A DNA stretch of 64,000 nucleotides, from the NCBI GenBank assembly GCA_021397835.1, contig JAJFZO010000229.1, positions 2,666,001-2,730,000 on the forward strand. The letters are read 5' to 3'. The notes beneath the pieces are model-generated. The model was given only the letters and a program-made list of their open reading frames with translations. It searched no databases and was not told where the DNA came from. The stretch is from Moringa oleifera. Its lineage: Eukaryota; Streptophyta; Magnoliopsida; Brassicales; Moringaceae. The stretch's first letter is position 1, and the number at the start of each line of letters is the position of its first letter. A program made the position numbers and the translations under genes. Shown piece by piece: positions 24,565 through 38,200 of this stretch.

Positions 24565-26850
24565 ATGGGTTCTTCTCGTCTTCTCCTCATCTCTCTTTCG
24601 CTCTGTCTTTTGATCCTCTCGACTGCCTCTAGCGTCACCGATGTCAAAAGTATGGCCAACCCCCATTCACTCCTATGTTTTCTCTGTTTCCTTTATGGTT
24701 TTGTTGTTCTTGGGTTTGCTGCTTTTCTTTTGTTTGGTTGCTCAGTTGGGTAAGGGAAAGAAAAGTCGATAAGTGGGATCAATTAGGGCTTTTTCTTTTT
24801 CGGGTAGGGTTCATCAAGAGTGTTCAGTTTGATCGACGAGAATGCGTATAAAAGGAAAAAGAACTTAAATATCTACTTCCATGGCTTTTCATCTTTATCG
24901 ATTGTGATTTCGAAACGTGTAACTAAAATCTCTAATGCACTGTCAACTAGGGTTCTTTCTTCTTTTTCTTTTTTTGTTAATTCTTAAATCATGGGTTGTG
25001 TTTGTTTTCTTGGTGAAAGTTGGTTGGGCTTGTGCTTCCATAACTCTGAAATCTTTATTGAGAGTAATTTTGAGTTCTTAGCAGTTTTAATCCAATAAAG
25101 AGCAGGTGAGTGTACATTACATGCAAGTTAAGTATATTAGCTTCTAGTCAATGCTTTATTGTTTGACATGCAAATCTGATGTACCTTTCAGTGAAAACTT
25201 GAGAGATAGATTATAGAGTGCAGATTGGTTGAAGTGTGTATGTATAGATTATTGGCATGTTGAAGAAAATATTTTATAGAGGATGAGGCACTTGTTTGAA
25301 GCAGGAAGCTCATGTTTGAGAATGGCTTGAATCCAAATATGGTAGCTTGAGTTTATAGAGTGGCTTGTTGATATATGTTTGTTACACCCTAAAATAGAAA
25401 TCATTATGGCTTTCATGCAGTCTGTTGAGATTAGAAGTTCAAGATATTATTCTCCTCTTGAATTTGAATCCGCCTCTTACATGGGAGTTATAGGGATAGG
25501 GATATGGAGGAAGCTCCAGCCTGGATAGAGTTGTGTTTGCACAGATTAAAAGTAGTATTTTTGGAGTTCATCGTATACTAAGTGTGGAGATTTTTCATTA
25601 CTCTGTGTCTTCTCCTTTTGTCTAATCAAGTTTATCCATTTACGCTATTTCTTCTCTTCCCCCTAACAAGTTTGATTTACCACTTTCTGTATCATGTGGG
25701 CTGGTGTCATGGTCAGATATATATTACTGTGGTCATCCTACTGCTACTCGGTGTCTTCAACACAGGTTGCTTGCAAAATTTGTTGTGATTTCAAGATCTG
25801 TGTGCAAGTCCTCCGATCGGGTTTAGACTTATTTGGTTATGACTTGTGATGGGTACTGGTAATAGTAAAACTTTGGGTCAGTAGTCCAGTTGATTTGGAA
25901 TAAACCAAATAGAAGGTTTGTCGCTGTAGTGGGGCTCCAGTTTAAAGGAAGATTTGTCTCTCATAACCATATTGTATGCATTCTTTGTTTTTTAATTTTT
26001 AATTTCTTTTAAGTGTTCCCTTCGCACTTAAGCCTAAACAATAATTTCCTTTACCTTTGCATTGTTAAAAGTTCAACAGGCAAGTGTTGAAATTGAAAGG
26101 TTTACACTAGTAATTTGGTGGAATCCTTAATTGATTAAGTGAAATCAGTGTGGTTCACTAATCACTCTGATATACTAGGCCCATTACATAACCTAGAAGT
26201 TACATTTTGCAGTGTAGTTATGCTCTATCTTCATCTTGTACATTAAATATCTGACTATGTGATTCATTTATTTCTCTTTCCTCCTGCTGGCCTGTTTTTT
26301 CTTACTTTAACATTACATAAGGGCATTTTGAATCTCAGGTTTAGATCCAGGCCATCCAGTCATAGATATCAGTCCTGGCCCATTTCCAGGACGTTTGTCT
26401 ACAGGTTCTAAAGATGTTTTTTCGTGCGAACGAGTTCAAGTCTCTGGTCACTCAAGATTGAAACTTGACAGTTATGCCAATTCTTTTCGGGTTACTTTGT
26501 CCCCATCTGTAGTAATCCCTGAGAGACAACATAGCAAAATTCAGGTTTGCTTTCATCGGTAAGTACAGTGTCGTGCATTCAGAGTGTGCTGGTTCTATTT
26601 CTTTCCTTTCTGCTATTCCCCACTCTCTTAACTTCCTAGTTTAGGAAATTGTTGTCTGGTGTTGTGTCTCATTTGATGGATCTACCAGGAATGCTTCACT
26701 TGGATTATGTCGGTGCGAGAAGGATGAATGGAAGACTGTTCAGAAGGGACTATGGAGTTCTGTTATGTCACCATACGAGAAAAGATATATTGATGTAAAG
26801 TTCACTGGTGAAGTAGCAGGATCAGTCTCCATTTCTGTTGAAGAAGGTTT

Positions 26851-26885
<35 letters not shown>

Positions 26886-29800
26886 GCTCGCTCTATCCTT
26901 CCTCTTGTGGTGTGACTGTTGGTATCATCTGATCTTTCTGCAGATTTTCAGCAGTGGCGCCTCCTGTGTCTAGCAGTGGGATTTATTTTACTGCTGTTGG
27001 CACCAATTGTCAGCAGTTGGGTTCCTTTTTATTATAGCAGTTCGATGGCAATTGGTGTTTTTCTCGTCATTATAATTCTTCTTTTTCAGGTATTTTCTGT
27101 GCTTCTTTGGCCCCTAGCTAAACATTCCTTGTCTTTTCCCCCTTCTAAATTTCAGGATTACATAAGCACTTATATGGTGATTGATCTCTTATTTTATTAT
27201 ACTGTGACAATAAAAACTTATTTCTAACTTTAGGAAAGTTGTTATTATGTTGCTGAAGTTAAGCCTGTTATTTTAATTTTTATGTTTTTTGCCTCCTTCC
27301 CCAACCAAAGAAAACAAAAAACAAAAATCAAAGACAACATATCATCACTGCATGACCATGACTGTCTGGTTGTTCGGTGACGCCAGTGTAGTTGACCCTC
27401 TCTATTTCTCTCGTAGGAATAATGGTTTCTGGTTCAATCCCATTTTTAAAGAAAAAGTTTATTCACAAAATTGCCAAGGGGGTGTCACCTAGGACAAGGT
27501 GTAAAACAAGCCAAACTTTATATAAACTTTCTGAGACCATTTCGTCTACAAAATGTTGTCCTTTAACGAAAATTTTGCAGTATTAAACCACCTGTCTTTC
27601 GTTGGGGATAGAGAACTCTTGTTACTTGTGAAAGCTTCTATGAAAACCACCTAGAAAACCAATAAAGGAACAAAATGATTTTTTTTTTAACTTCCTTAGA
27701 GGTATATGACCTGCTCCAAGTATCTGTAGGAACTATACCACTGCTATGCTAGGAAATTAATAATGGATGGAGGCATGTCCTGAAGCTTCTTTGTCCATGG
27801 AACCAAAAGAAGATGACTAACCATTTTGATGTGCTTTTCCTGCAAAAAAAAGTAAAATTCAGCAGAGGTCTCCCATCTCTCTTTACGGTGCCAATTAAAA
27901 AAGAAAAAAATATATCCTTTTAGGCTGCATCCCAAGCAAAACAAGCAACCTCAGAGGTGCAGCCCTGTAGCGTGTAGCTTTGCAAGGGGAGCTAAGCCCA
28001 GCCCCCCCTCCCCCTCACCCCCCACCCCACCCCACCCCACCCCAAATCCCTCGATGCCCCAATTGTTGGATGATTATCTTGAAGGAATGTTGAACTTCAC
28101 TTTGAAAGTATCTTTGCAGCAGAGAACTGGAGATTCCAACTGACTTCAAAATCATCCTTTCTACTTTACGACTTCTCCAAATAAGTATCAACCCTATTGG
28201 CCCTCTGACTCTTGTAGGTCAAAGAAAAATGACACCTTCCAAACAACATCTCTATTATATAGTTTTATTTTTTTATCAAATATTATATAATTTTATTTTA
28301 TGAAGAACCTCATCATTATACATAGACATAGGAGCTAAATGGGCGTTCTGTCTCTAGCTTTTGGAAAGTGAAACTTCAATAGCTAATGCTCACACATCAT
28401 GCCAAAAGAGCAAACAGACATCATTTCCTGTCAAAACATCTAGAAGTGAGAGAATTCTGTGCATCTTTTCTCTATGTCGCTCCATACTCCAACATTTTTT
28501 TTTCCAGGTAAATCACCCATTTTTTTCAAACTAAGTGTTGCTACAACCACTTAACCAAATATTTGTTTTTTTTTTTTCTACTCAATTAAAAGTTTATCAA
28601 TTTTTTTTTTCATGCCAATGAATATCCATAGCCATTTTCCAAGAACAACCTTGTGGAGAAGAGAGCAGTGTCTAGTTGCTTAACAACACCCTGTTTCACC
28701 TAGTGGCTTTTATACTCATCCTCACACTCTTGAACAAACCTTCTTTCGATGCCTTTGAACCTACTACTTCTTTTGGATTTGTAAAAAGATATACATAAGT
28801 ATATTGGGAGGCTAAAAATTGGCCTTGAAAAGAGTTAAATCTCCTTTCCCAAGCTAATGCTTCCCAACCAATTTTTTCTCAAATTTCTCGAAAACCAGGT
28901 TTTGTGGTCTACTCCCTTTAATTTTAGCTCCCAATGGTAGGCATAGATACAATCATAAGAATAAACCTTACCTTTTCCCATGAAACACTAGCTAAAAGAT
29001 TGTTGTTGACCCCTTCCCTTAATGCTACCAACTTGGCTTTACCCAAGTTCACTTTGAGGCCATAAACCGCCTCAAAGAAAAGCAAAACATATATAAGATT
29101 GAGGATGTACTCAAAGACTCATTCTTTGCTCTATAAAAAATAATGATACTATAGTATGAAAATGAATAGGTTTGAAGTTTAAACACCTCCATTGCATGAA
29201 ACGAAAAATCTTCATCAAGTACCATCTCAACCACTTTAGACAACATCTTATTAAGCCATTCTGTGCCCAAAATGATGAGAAAGATAGGACTTCCTTGTCT
29301 TAAACCCTAGGATGCATGGAGAAACTAGAAACCCTTACATTCACCAACAAACGAATGGAAATGCACCCTAATCTATTTTATATTAAACCTTTAACCTCCC
29401 AAAACTCTTCTTAAGATATAGAGCATAACTATTATTAGTCTATTTTATCTTACCTTTGTGACTTGTCATTTTGGTAAACAAATTCTCACGAGTTTCTAAT
29501 GTAGGGAATGAAATTATTGCCGACTGGAAGAAAAAACATCTTCTATCTTACTATGTATGGATCAGTGGTGAGTGCTTTTGCCGTAACCCTTCCTTTTCTC
29601 TTTAGTCTTGTATTGTGTGTCTGTCTCTTATTATTAATCTATTTTTTTCAGCTTGGGTTTGGATCCTTTCTTGTGCACCAGTTCTCGATGCTGGTAAATT
29701 CAATTCTTGTCAATTTTGGGTTGAGTGAGGAGATGCACAATCCGGTAAGTCCTTTTTTCTTAGATTTTACATGTTAACAGGGTGATCATCTAAATTTTCT

Positions 29801-32800
29801 TCTCTAGATCCATCTTAAGATTAATTTCCTATCTGAAAGCATGATGATTAGTAATATTATTTTGTATATTCTGATGCTCTCATCTTCTACTAGATAGTCA
29901 ACTACTGTGGTTGCATGGCTTGTCCAAGTCTCTTGGGAATCATTTGATATATCTTTGGCTGTTAATAAAATGTTGTAATTAAAAAAGTCTCCTGTAAAAG
30001 AGATTTCTTTAATCAAGTCTATAGTGGCAAAAAGTGTTTTTTGGGGCCTTAATTCAGCATCATAAATGGTTTTCTTTTTTTGCTACTCTTATTCTTTTTC
30101 CTTCTCTTTTCCACCATGGTATGATCTTAAATTTGGAGCATGCTTTAGTTTCCTATATTTTTTTGGATCTGTATTGGCCCTTCTTTGTTCAGTGTAGATA
30201 TACATCCTTTGTTCTGTGGTGATCTCTATGACATTATTTGCCTCTCTTGTAATATCTAAGTTTCAAGCAGACCAGTCTGAAAACTATGTCCATTTGTTTG
30301 CTTCAGGTTGCTATATTTGCACTGGTGGGAATTGTCCTTGCAGGAGCTGCTTTAGGGTACTGGATTGTAAGGAAATTTGTAATCTCGAAAGATGGAAGTG
30401 TTGATATTGGTGTTGCCCAATTTGTCAAATGGGCAATGCGTGTCATTGCAACCACCTTTATTTTCCAGGTCTGTTATTGCATTCATATTGGATGAGTAAC
30501 GCTACATTGAACTCAGCTATACTATCATTTTTCTTAATAAATGTTGGAAGTCCCCATGGTAACCATGGCATGAGTAGGGTTGGTTGGTTGTTTGTTAGAC
30601 TCAAAACTGGTAATCGTTGGTTGCATAGCCAGTAGATGTAGGATGACCTCAATATATCAATGTGAATTCGCTGGTTTTGCATGGATCTCTCAGTATGAAG
30701 AAATTTTTATCCCACATGTTCATTTTGTATTTGCTCTAAAGAAAGGAATTACTGCTGCAACTTTCAGAGGTTAAGTACTGCTACTACACATCTACTGTCC
30801 TTTTAAGTAACTGGGGACAGCCTTCACTTGACCTCATTCCCTAATTTCTTCTATCTTTCACCTGATGGAGTGGTTGATGAAGATTATGACCTTTTCTTTG
30901 TTTTGTTGATTTGAATGAATGGGGAAACCTTAAAGAATTTTAACCATCTGTTCTGGTTCAAAAACCTAGTAGCCAACAATTTAATGTTAATGGATATCAG
31001 GTAGAGGAGAATCCTTCTGTTGTGTCTCAGATTTTAGCTCAAGTATAATGCTGAGTGATCTAATCAAGAGATTGCATCACCCTGCTTAGCACAACCTAAC
31101 AGGAGATAGGGTTGAATGGAGCATTTTTTATTTGTTTGCAGGCATCCCATCATTTGGTTAAGCTGCATTTGAACTCCAAGCAGCCTTGATGCCCTTAGTT
31201 AATCCTTTCTTGGAAGATTTCTCAAATTTTTTGACAGTCATGTCGAGGTCCGTTCTCCAAGCTACAGATTGGCAGTGTAATACAAGAGACATGGCCTTTT
31301 CACCAGCTTTGTCAAGCATACACATGCATGCGTGTACAGACCCCTTTCCCTCTTCCCTTGTTTGCTAGTTTAGCTATATATAAATTCACTCAAGTTGAGT
31401 AAATTAATGTTTCTGTTGACATATATCGATGATTGAACTGATGCTGATGGTAGATCTTTTCTTGCTGTAATTATTAGGTAATCGAGTGAATATATGTAAT
31501 CATGGCTCATTCATCCCTTATATTGTGGCATTTATGTTGTTGTTGTTATCTCTAATATTGGTGTTTTGTTTGTTCTCCTTCAGAGCACTCTTGATACGCC
31601 TTTAGCAATCGGGGCCTTGATTTCATGTTGCACCATGTGCACTCTTGTTGCAGCGAGGTGGCAAGGTCAACTGTAAGTTCCACTTGAATTTTTTCTACCT
31701 TTTTCATGTTGTGAAGTAAAACCTATCGTATTGGAATACTGGCAATTATGATATCAGTAGTTATTCATGATTGACCATTTATCCAATTACATTTGAAGCA
31801 TGATACTTGCTATATCAAATAATAAAGCAGTTTAACTAGATATTCATGGTCTGTGTTAAAGAAAAGTCTATTGGATGTGTTGGTCAGGGTCCCCATTGAG
31901 CTTTTTATTAATGGAACCAGTATATACTGTTTTCACGCAGCAGTCAAAGGGCTGATATTCAGGGTTAGGCATAGGTCAATATGGTTAAAATAGAAACAAC
32001 TGAACTCCCTTTGAATTATAGAGGGGGAATGTCTTAGCTATGTCTTTGCCTCTTAGGTTGTTTGTATAGTTGACTGATTTCATATTTCAATCGTCTACCT
32101 CCATATTGTTTGACTTATTAACTTTGAGAAAACAAAACTTTGGTTTCCTGTAGGCATCAATCATGCTCTGGAGATTGGAGTCCTCGGTGGCACCAGTCCA
32201 GACAATTAACAAAGCGCGGCCACGCTGAATTTCTTAGTAGGTCAACCAAAATTAGCCCTAGAAGGAACATTTGGAATAGCCCTAAGAGTTCACCTGCATG
32301 GTCTAACTCTCCTGTTAAAGGTATTTTTATTTATTTTTTGGCTTCTCCTTACATTGAGGTGCGTGCAGTTGAACTTGGATTCTCTTGCTTATTATTGGAT
32401 GCATATAACATGTCTTATTTACAGGGAAAATTATTTAGTTAAGACGTTTTATATTACAATGTTTATTTATGAAATTATTGCCCTAGCATGTTGAACTCTA
32501 TATCTACCATTTTGACTCTTGGACTACTTACCAAGAAGGAAGATGGAGCACCAACTGTGCAGGCTTTCACGTTTTCTGCAACCTTGATTGGATATGTCAA
32601 CAGCGAAATTGACACTTTCTTCCCTAAGCAACTGCATAAAACCATGTTCATTTTCTGGAAACTTCTTGCAGCTTGGGTTAAAAGTTAGTTAAATTTTTAT
32701 GCGTTAGTGTCTTACACCAGGTCACGAGTTGAGGCCTTTGCATGCACAGACTCCTTACTTATGAAAAGAACGAAGAGAGAGAGAGATTTCAAAGTCTGGG

Positions 32801-33340
32801 TGATTTTATAGTTAATCCAATTTCTTTTACAAAGGCAACATCCCACAAATGAGAAATGTTGACGGTTTAGGTGCCTTTTGAAAATCAACTAGACTCAGTT
32901 GTTGCTTGTAATTTTTTCTGGTGCTTCTGTTGTTATTTGGTGGCTTACAGCATGTGCATTTTGGATCAGCATTCTCATTTTCAAAATACCTGGGTTGTTT
33001 AACATGGCTTTGGGGCTTGTCATGGACAGGTGTGGTCTCACCTTCTGTTGGAGAAGGTTCAGCAAATCAGCAGCTTTACTATTCAACCTATCACAAGACG
33101 AGGAATCGAAAGAAGTTTACAAAGAAAGAGTGGGAAGATTTCACTCGGGAATCAACCTGGCAAGCTATGGCAGGATTGACGGCAAGTCCAGAGTTCACTG
33201 ATTGGATTGTTGAGCATGCTGATCGCATACAAATCCTGCCAAGTGACAGTTCAGATGAAGTAATGGAAAGTGAATCTGACTCTACAGTTGAGAATGCTGC
33301 TGGGAGCTCCGGTCTTTTTGCTTTCTTTAACTGGTTCTGA
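24565..33340 (+). CDS. NEMP-family (DUF2215) nuclear-envelope membrane protein, PNET1-like
   Basis: Ten exons, all in frame: 24565-24649, 26339-26558, 26689-26846, 26944-27089, 29505-29567, 29652-29744, 30307-30468, 31584-31672, 32154-32320 and 33030-33340, giving 497 residues. The N-terminus is a signal peptide (MGSSRLLLISLSLCLLILST). A lumenal domain with several cysteines follows (about 29-182), then a block of hydrophobic spans, for example LLCLAVGFILLLLAPIVSSW, VAIFALVGIVLAGAALGYWI and LAIGALISCCTMCTLVAARW. The tail is basic and serine-rich, with KKFTKKEWEDFTRESTWQAM and an acidic-then-aromatic end (GLFAFFNWF). NEMP proteins sit in the inner nuclear membrane and nuclear pore region; the plant member PNET1 was described as a nuclear-pore-associated membrane protein. 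I chose the start at 24565 because it begins the signal peptide; an ATG at 24505 is in the same frame but adds unlikely sequence. Confidence 0.9.
26850..26881 (+). repeat. (CT)n microsatellite in NEMP intron 3
   Basis: A run of CT dinucleotides lies a few bases after the exon 3 donor. It is probably length-variable and forms part of the intronic pyrimidine-rich sequence. Confidence 0.85.
28002..28043 (+). repeat. C-rich tract; G-quadruplex motif on the minus strand
   Basis: About 42 bases consist almost only of C runs of four to six separated by single A or T, ending in repeated CCCCA units. The complementary strand has at least six G4 runs with one-base loops, a textbook quadruplex pattern. 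It lies in NEMP intron 4, on the template strand of that gene. Confidence 0.75.
28520..29470 (-). mobile_element. Antisense LINE (L1-type) reverse-transcriptase remnant in NEMP intron 4
   Basis: Read on the minus strand, frame-shifted pieces follow the order of the C-terminal part of a plant LINE reverse transcriptase. They are GLKVNLGKAKLVALREGV (about 29060-29005), then a block like the YLGLPLGAK motif (about 28940), then KNWLGSISLGKEI and FSLPIYLCISFYKSKRSSRF (about 28880-28770), matching the usual SKGGRLTLIKSTLSSLPIY-like region. Multiple frameshifts and stops are present, so it is not active. Exact ends, poly-A tail and target-site duplication could not be set. Confidence 0.65.
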
Positions 33341-34170
33341 CTATAGTAGAAGTACCAATTTGGAAAGCAGTTTTCAGTGTACAATATGGTAGGAAACTTG
33401 GGGCAGGTTAGGAAGCGCACCTACTTCATTGCCGTATTTCTTAGAAAGCAGAAGCTTCATTTACTTTTGTTTATATAATTAGTTACTCATAAGCAGATGC
33501 TGCCATTTTGCTCAGATTTAAATGTCAACAAGTGAATGTGATCTCTGCTTTTGTATACTATAACAGAGCTCTTTAAGTCCTTGATGAGAATGTTGCAGGA
33601 GCTGCAATCACTTTGCTCTGTTTAATTGATTGTGACTGGAGCAAAAGGACCAACAGAGAACGCAGTTTTTGAGGATGCGCAACGTCAATATAAGAGACTT
33701 GGGGCAGCATTAGGAATGGCTGACTAGTTTGTCGACTTGGTTGCAGGATTAGGAGTGACTGACTAGCTTGTGATATTATGTATAAGCCACACAGCTTCTT
33801 TTGAAATTACCTAATCATGCTACCATTGCTGCTATTTAACTACCCTTTTGGCACTTTTTCTGGTAATGTAAACATGTCGATGCTATTTCTGTTATATATA
33901 TAAAGTATTTGACTGCTTCAATGGAAAAGATGGTTGTGAAAAATGGGTGATGCAATGTTTTCGAGGTGCACCAGCCTTCTTAAACTCTAGACTTTGCTGT
34001 AAACCCTGTGGTTCTTGGAATCTTATTGTTTCTCTTTGGTACTTGAAGTTGTAGAAACTGTGTGAATATTGAGAAGAAAGCTTAAGATTCTCTGTCCAGT
34101 TTGTAAACATTTATTAGGTAAACAGTTTGTACTTCATTATACTTGCATTTGATGTCATCAATAATAAAAT
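33341..34170 (+). other. NEMP 3' UTR and downstream sequence
   Basis: This follows the stop at 33338-33340. It is more balanced in composition than the DNA after 34300 and contains an AATAAAA polyadenylation-like signal near 34160. The exact cleavage site cannot be read from sequence. The short ORFs here show no domain. Confidence 0.45.
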
Positions 34171-34724
34171 TCTAGTTAAGGCTTTTGCATGTGCAAAAAC
34201 AATGCAATTGAATCTTTGTGAATTGGAAGTATTTACTATTAATGTTGAAAACTTTGGTGAGTTGGAAAGATGAGGAATGATGTCTGGAAAAGCAGAACTT
34301 TTTTTTTTCTTTAGACACTGGAAAGAAAGTGTAAAGTCAGAAAAATTATGAAGATTTTGACAAAGAACAAGTGAATGTATCCAATGAAAAGATTTTGAAT
34401 CAAAAAATTATAATTTTTGATAGAAAACAAAAATAATTATGTAAATGTTTTATGTACTTAAAGTTTTCTATATAATTGCAGTATTGTTATTTTTATTTTT
34501 TTTAAGTCTTGGGCATTGAATGATTAATTTATTTTATAAGTTTATTGTGTGGTAATTATGTAAATAATTACACTAATAATTACATGATTTCCTTAAGCTT
34601 TTAATTGAAAAAAATAGATCTTGACATTAAAACTAATCCTTGTTCAATTATTCTATGATTCGTTAAAATTGTTTTAATTTAAAATTACCACTAAATAAAA
34701 GTATTTATAAACTAAATCAGTTAA

Positions 34725-36440
34725 GATTTTGGGTAAATATCTCATAAAATCTTAATATTTATCTTATATTATCAATCAAATTTTTATGTTTAAAAAATAA
34801 CAAATTCAAATCTTAATATATCAATTTGGTTAAATTTAACTTTATTAAAAAATTTAAAATTAGAGATATTTAAATTAAAGATTTTATATAATAAATTTTA
34901 ACTTGAAATTTTCACAAATGTAAAGAAATATTCAAGCTATCATCATAAAAAATTTCATAATTTTTTGAGTATTGAAAAAAAAAAATATATATATATATAT
35001 ATATAAATTTATAATACTAAAATTTTTAAAAATAGCATAATTACTTAAAAAATTTATAAACTTTTTTGTGAAGATAGCTTGAATATATTTTTTACATCAA
35101 CGAAAAATTTCAAGTCAAATCTTCAATTTGAATACTCTCAATATTTTTAAATTTTTTGGTATTGTTTAATTTAAAGTAAATTAAAAGATAAAGATTTAAT
35201 TTGTTATTTTTTAATTATAAGAATTTGATTGGTAATATAAAATAAATATTAGAGTTTTATGAAACTTCTACTCTAAGATTCTTTTCTTCGAAGCATACAA
35301 TAATTATTACATTGGCTAAAAGTCTCATAATTTGATGTTTACTCTATGTTACCAATCGAACCCTTATGTTTAAAAAGTGATAAATCGAACATTAATCTAT
35401 CAATTTGATCTAATTGAAACTTACCAAAAAAATTAAAATTAAAGATCTTATACAATGAATTTTGACTTGAAATTTTTTATAAATATAAAGAAATATTCAA
35501 TCTATTGTCATAAAAAGTTTTATAATTTTTGAAGTACTAAAAAATATATTCTTTAAAATTTACAATATCAATTTTTTAAAAAAAAACATAATTATTTAAA
35601 AATTTTATTTAAAAAATTATGAAACTTTTTATAACTGTAGCATGAATATTTTTTTATATTTATAAAAAATTTCAAATCAAAGTTTTTTGTATAAAATTTT
35701 TAATTTAAATATTCTCAAAGTTTGAATTTTTTAGCAAAGTTCAATTTAGGCAAAAATAATAGATTAAGGTTCAATTTATCACTTGTTAAATATAAGGATT
35801 TAATTAGTAACATAAAGTAAACATCAAAGTTTTATGAGACTTTTATCTTAAGATTTTTTTAATTAAAGCATATAATATTTATTATATTGGGCAATAAAAC
35901 TATGATATTTATCCTATGTTATCAATCAAATCTTTATGTTTAAAAAGTAACAATCGAATTTTAATTTATTAATTTAATTTAATTTAAATATTATTAAAAA
36001 ATTAGAGTTAAGAGTATTCAAATTGGAGTTGAGAGTATTCAAATTGAAAATTTTATACAAAACATTTTGACTTAAAATTTTTTATAGATATAAAAAAAAT
36101 ATTCAATCTATCGTCACAAGAAGTTTTATAAGTTTTTGAGTACTGAAATTTTTTTAAAATTTTATAATATCAAATTTTTTTATAAAATACCATAATTACT
36201 TTAAAAAATCATGAAACTTTTTATGACGGAGCTTGAATATTTTTTTACATATGTGAAAAATTTCAAGTCAAAATTCATTATATAAGATTTTTAATTTTTA
36301 ATTTCTTAATTTTTAAATTTTTTGATAAAATTTAATTTAAATCAAATTGATAAATTAAAATTCAGTTTGTGATTTTTAAAATATAAAGGTTTGATTGATA
36401 ATATAGAGTAAATATCAAAATTTTATGAGAGTTTTATTTT
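34725..36440. repeat. Three tandem A+T-rich foldback (inverted-repeat) units
   Basis: Three units of about 540 bases lie head to tail at about 34725-35275, 35325-35860 and 35890-36440. Each is an imperfect palindrome. The left arm reads like GACTTGAAATTTTTTATAAA followed by TATAAAGAAATATTCAATCT and AAAAGTTTTATAATTTTTGA. The right arm gives the reverse complement (TTATGAAACTTTTTATAA, then ATTTATAAAAAATTTCAAAT). Outer ends are also inverted: GTCTCATAATTTGATGTTTACT at the left of unit 2 against AGTAAACATCAAAGTTTTATGA at its right. Spacers between units 1-2 and 2-3 share AAGATT and AAGCATA blocks, so whole units plus spacer seem to have been duplicated. No ORF is present, consistent with a MITE or foldback element. 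Confidence 0.75.
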
Positions 36441-37455
36441 ATTATATTTTATCATGTAATTATCAAATATATATAGTTTAAAATAAAAAAATAAAATAAA
36501 ATAGATGTATTTTTATTTAATATTTAAATTTAAATTTTAAAATATTTTATTATCATATAAATATATAATGAAAACATTTGAAACTATCAATATTTACATG
36601 GTGTTGATGTGGATATTAAAATTTTTAAATTGAAATTACTTATTTTAATAATTTTATATTATAACTTTCATTTATTTAAAGATGTTAAATTTATTTTTTG
36701 TTGATTTTATTTATAATTTTTAAATGTTCTTATTTGTTTTTAAAGTTTTCATTTTGTTTTAAGCAAATTTATTAATTTTTATTTTAATTCATGAAATTAT
36801 ATTATTAAATAAATTATAATATAAAAATATAATTAACATAACATTTTTCTTAACAAGATATAACTTCATTTTTAAAAAAATTATTATACAAAATAATACT
36901 TGTAAATTTTTAATAATAAATCTATTAGAATTTATAATTTATTGATTTAATAACAATATGAAAATTAATTTTTGATATTAAGTTAATATAAAAATAAAAA
37001 TTAGTTTTTATTATAATAAAAAAATGTGTTTTTAAATTTTTATGCATTATTACTATTTAAATCAATGTCATATCATGTACATATATATAACAAACCTATT
37101 TTGAATATTTTTAAGATGTGTGAATATTTTACATATATTGATCGATCTAATAGTTAATTTAATTTTAAACAATAAAAACTTTAAATTAATGATATAATTT
37201 AAATTTAAATGTAAAATAAGTGTAATTTTAAAATATTGATATTATTAATTATGTAGATATTAATTTATTCAATAGTAAAATATTTTTTAAAGATATTATA
37301 ATTTATATAGTATTAATTTATATAATATTATAATATTATAATATTACAATATTAAATACTTGTAAATTTATTTTTTTAAAATATATGAATATGCATAATT
37401 TTCATTTACATTTTTTAAATTTAACAAAAATTTATTTTGATTTGAAAAATATTTT

Positions 37456-37495
<40 letters not shown>

Positions 37496-38200
37496 GATAA
37501 GCACACACATACAACATCATTTTGAATTTTCACTGAAAATTATATATTTTAAAAAATTGATAATATAAGACAATAATTAAAAAAATTAAATTTTAACAAC
37601 ATTTATTCAAAATATTTGACTTGGTTCTAATATCATTTTCATACTATAGATTTCTATAACAAAAATTATTAGTTAATAATATTTTAAAGATTTTTATATT
37701 ATTATTATACATACAATAATTATTTTTCTCAATATTAATATATATAACTAATTTTTATTGTATTACATAAAATAAAAAAAGAATTTATAATGTACTTTTA
37801 AATTTCAATTTTTATCCATCATAATATAATATTAAAACATAATTTTTTTAAATAGTAAATAAAAATTTAATTAATTTTTATTTTCAAAATGTTTGATTTT
37901 AAAATCATTATAAGCTTATTAATTTTATTTATATTATTTATATCATTATAATTATTAACTGTTTAATATTATATAAAATATGTGAATGTGATTTTCAAAT
38001 GTTTTTATAATTTTTATATTAAATTTTATAATTAATTTTAGTAATTTAATTTATTTTTCAAAATTATAATTTTAAATAATGTAATAATATAATTATTAAT
38101 AAATCTATTAATACACATTCAATGTAATAAAATAACCTTTATACAGCTTCATAAATATTGAATGTGAAAAAGAATTTTTTAATTTATAATCTTAAATTTA
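36441..38200. other. Extremely A+T-rich DNA upstream of the BPM gene
   Basis: Nearly pure A and T sequence with an (AT)n-(AC)n tract at about 37460-37500 and another at about 38225-38250. No gene is supported. The last 150-200 bases before 38436 are the likely BPM promoter and 5' UTR, where composition changes sharply to G+C-richer DNA at about 38260. Confidence 0.55.

Noticed and set aside
27400..27445. tRNA-like B-box (GGTTCAATCCC) in NEMP intron 4
   Set aside because: No matching A-box at the right distance and no cloverleaf arms could be formed, so neither a tRNA nor a tRNA-derived SINE is supported.
32895..33201. ORFs on both strands overlapping NEMP exon 10
   Set aside because: The in-frame NEMP exon with a proper acceptor explains this sequence; the others are shadows.
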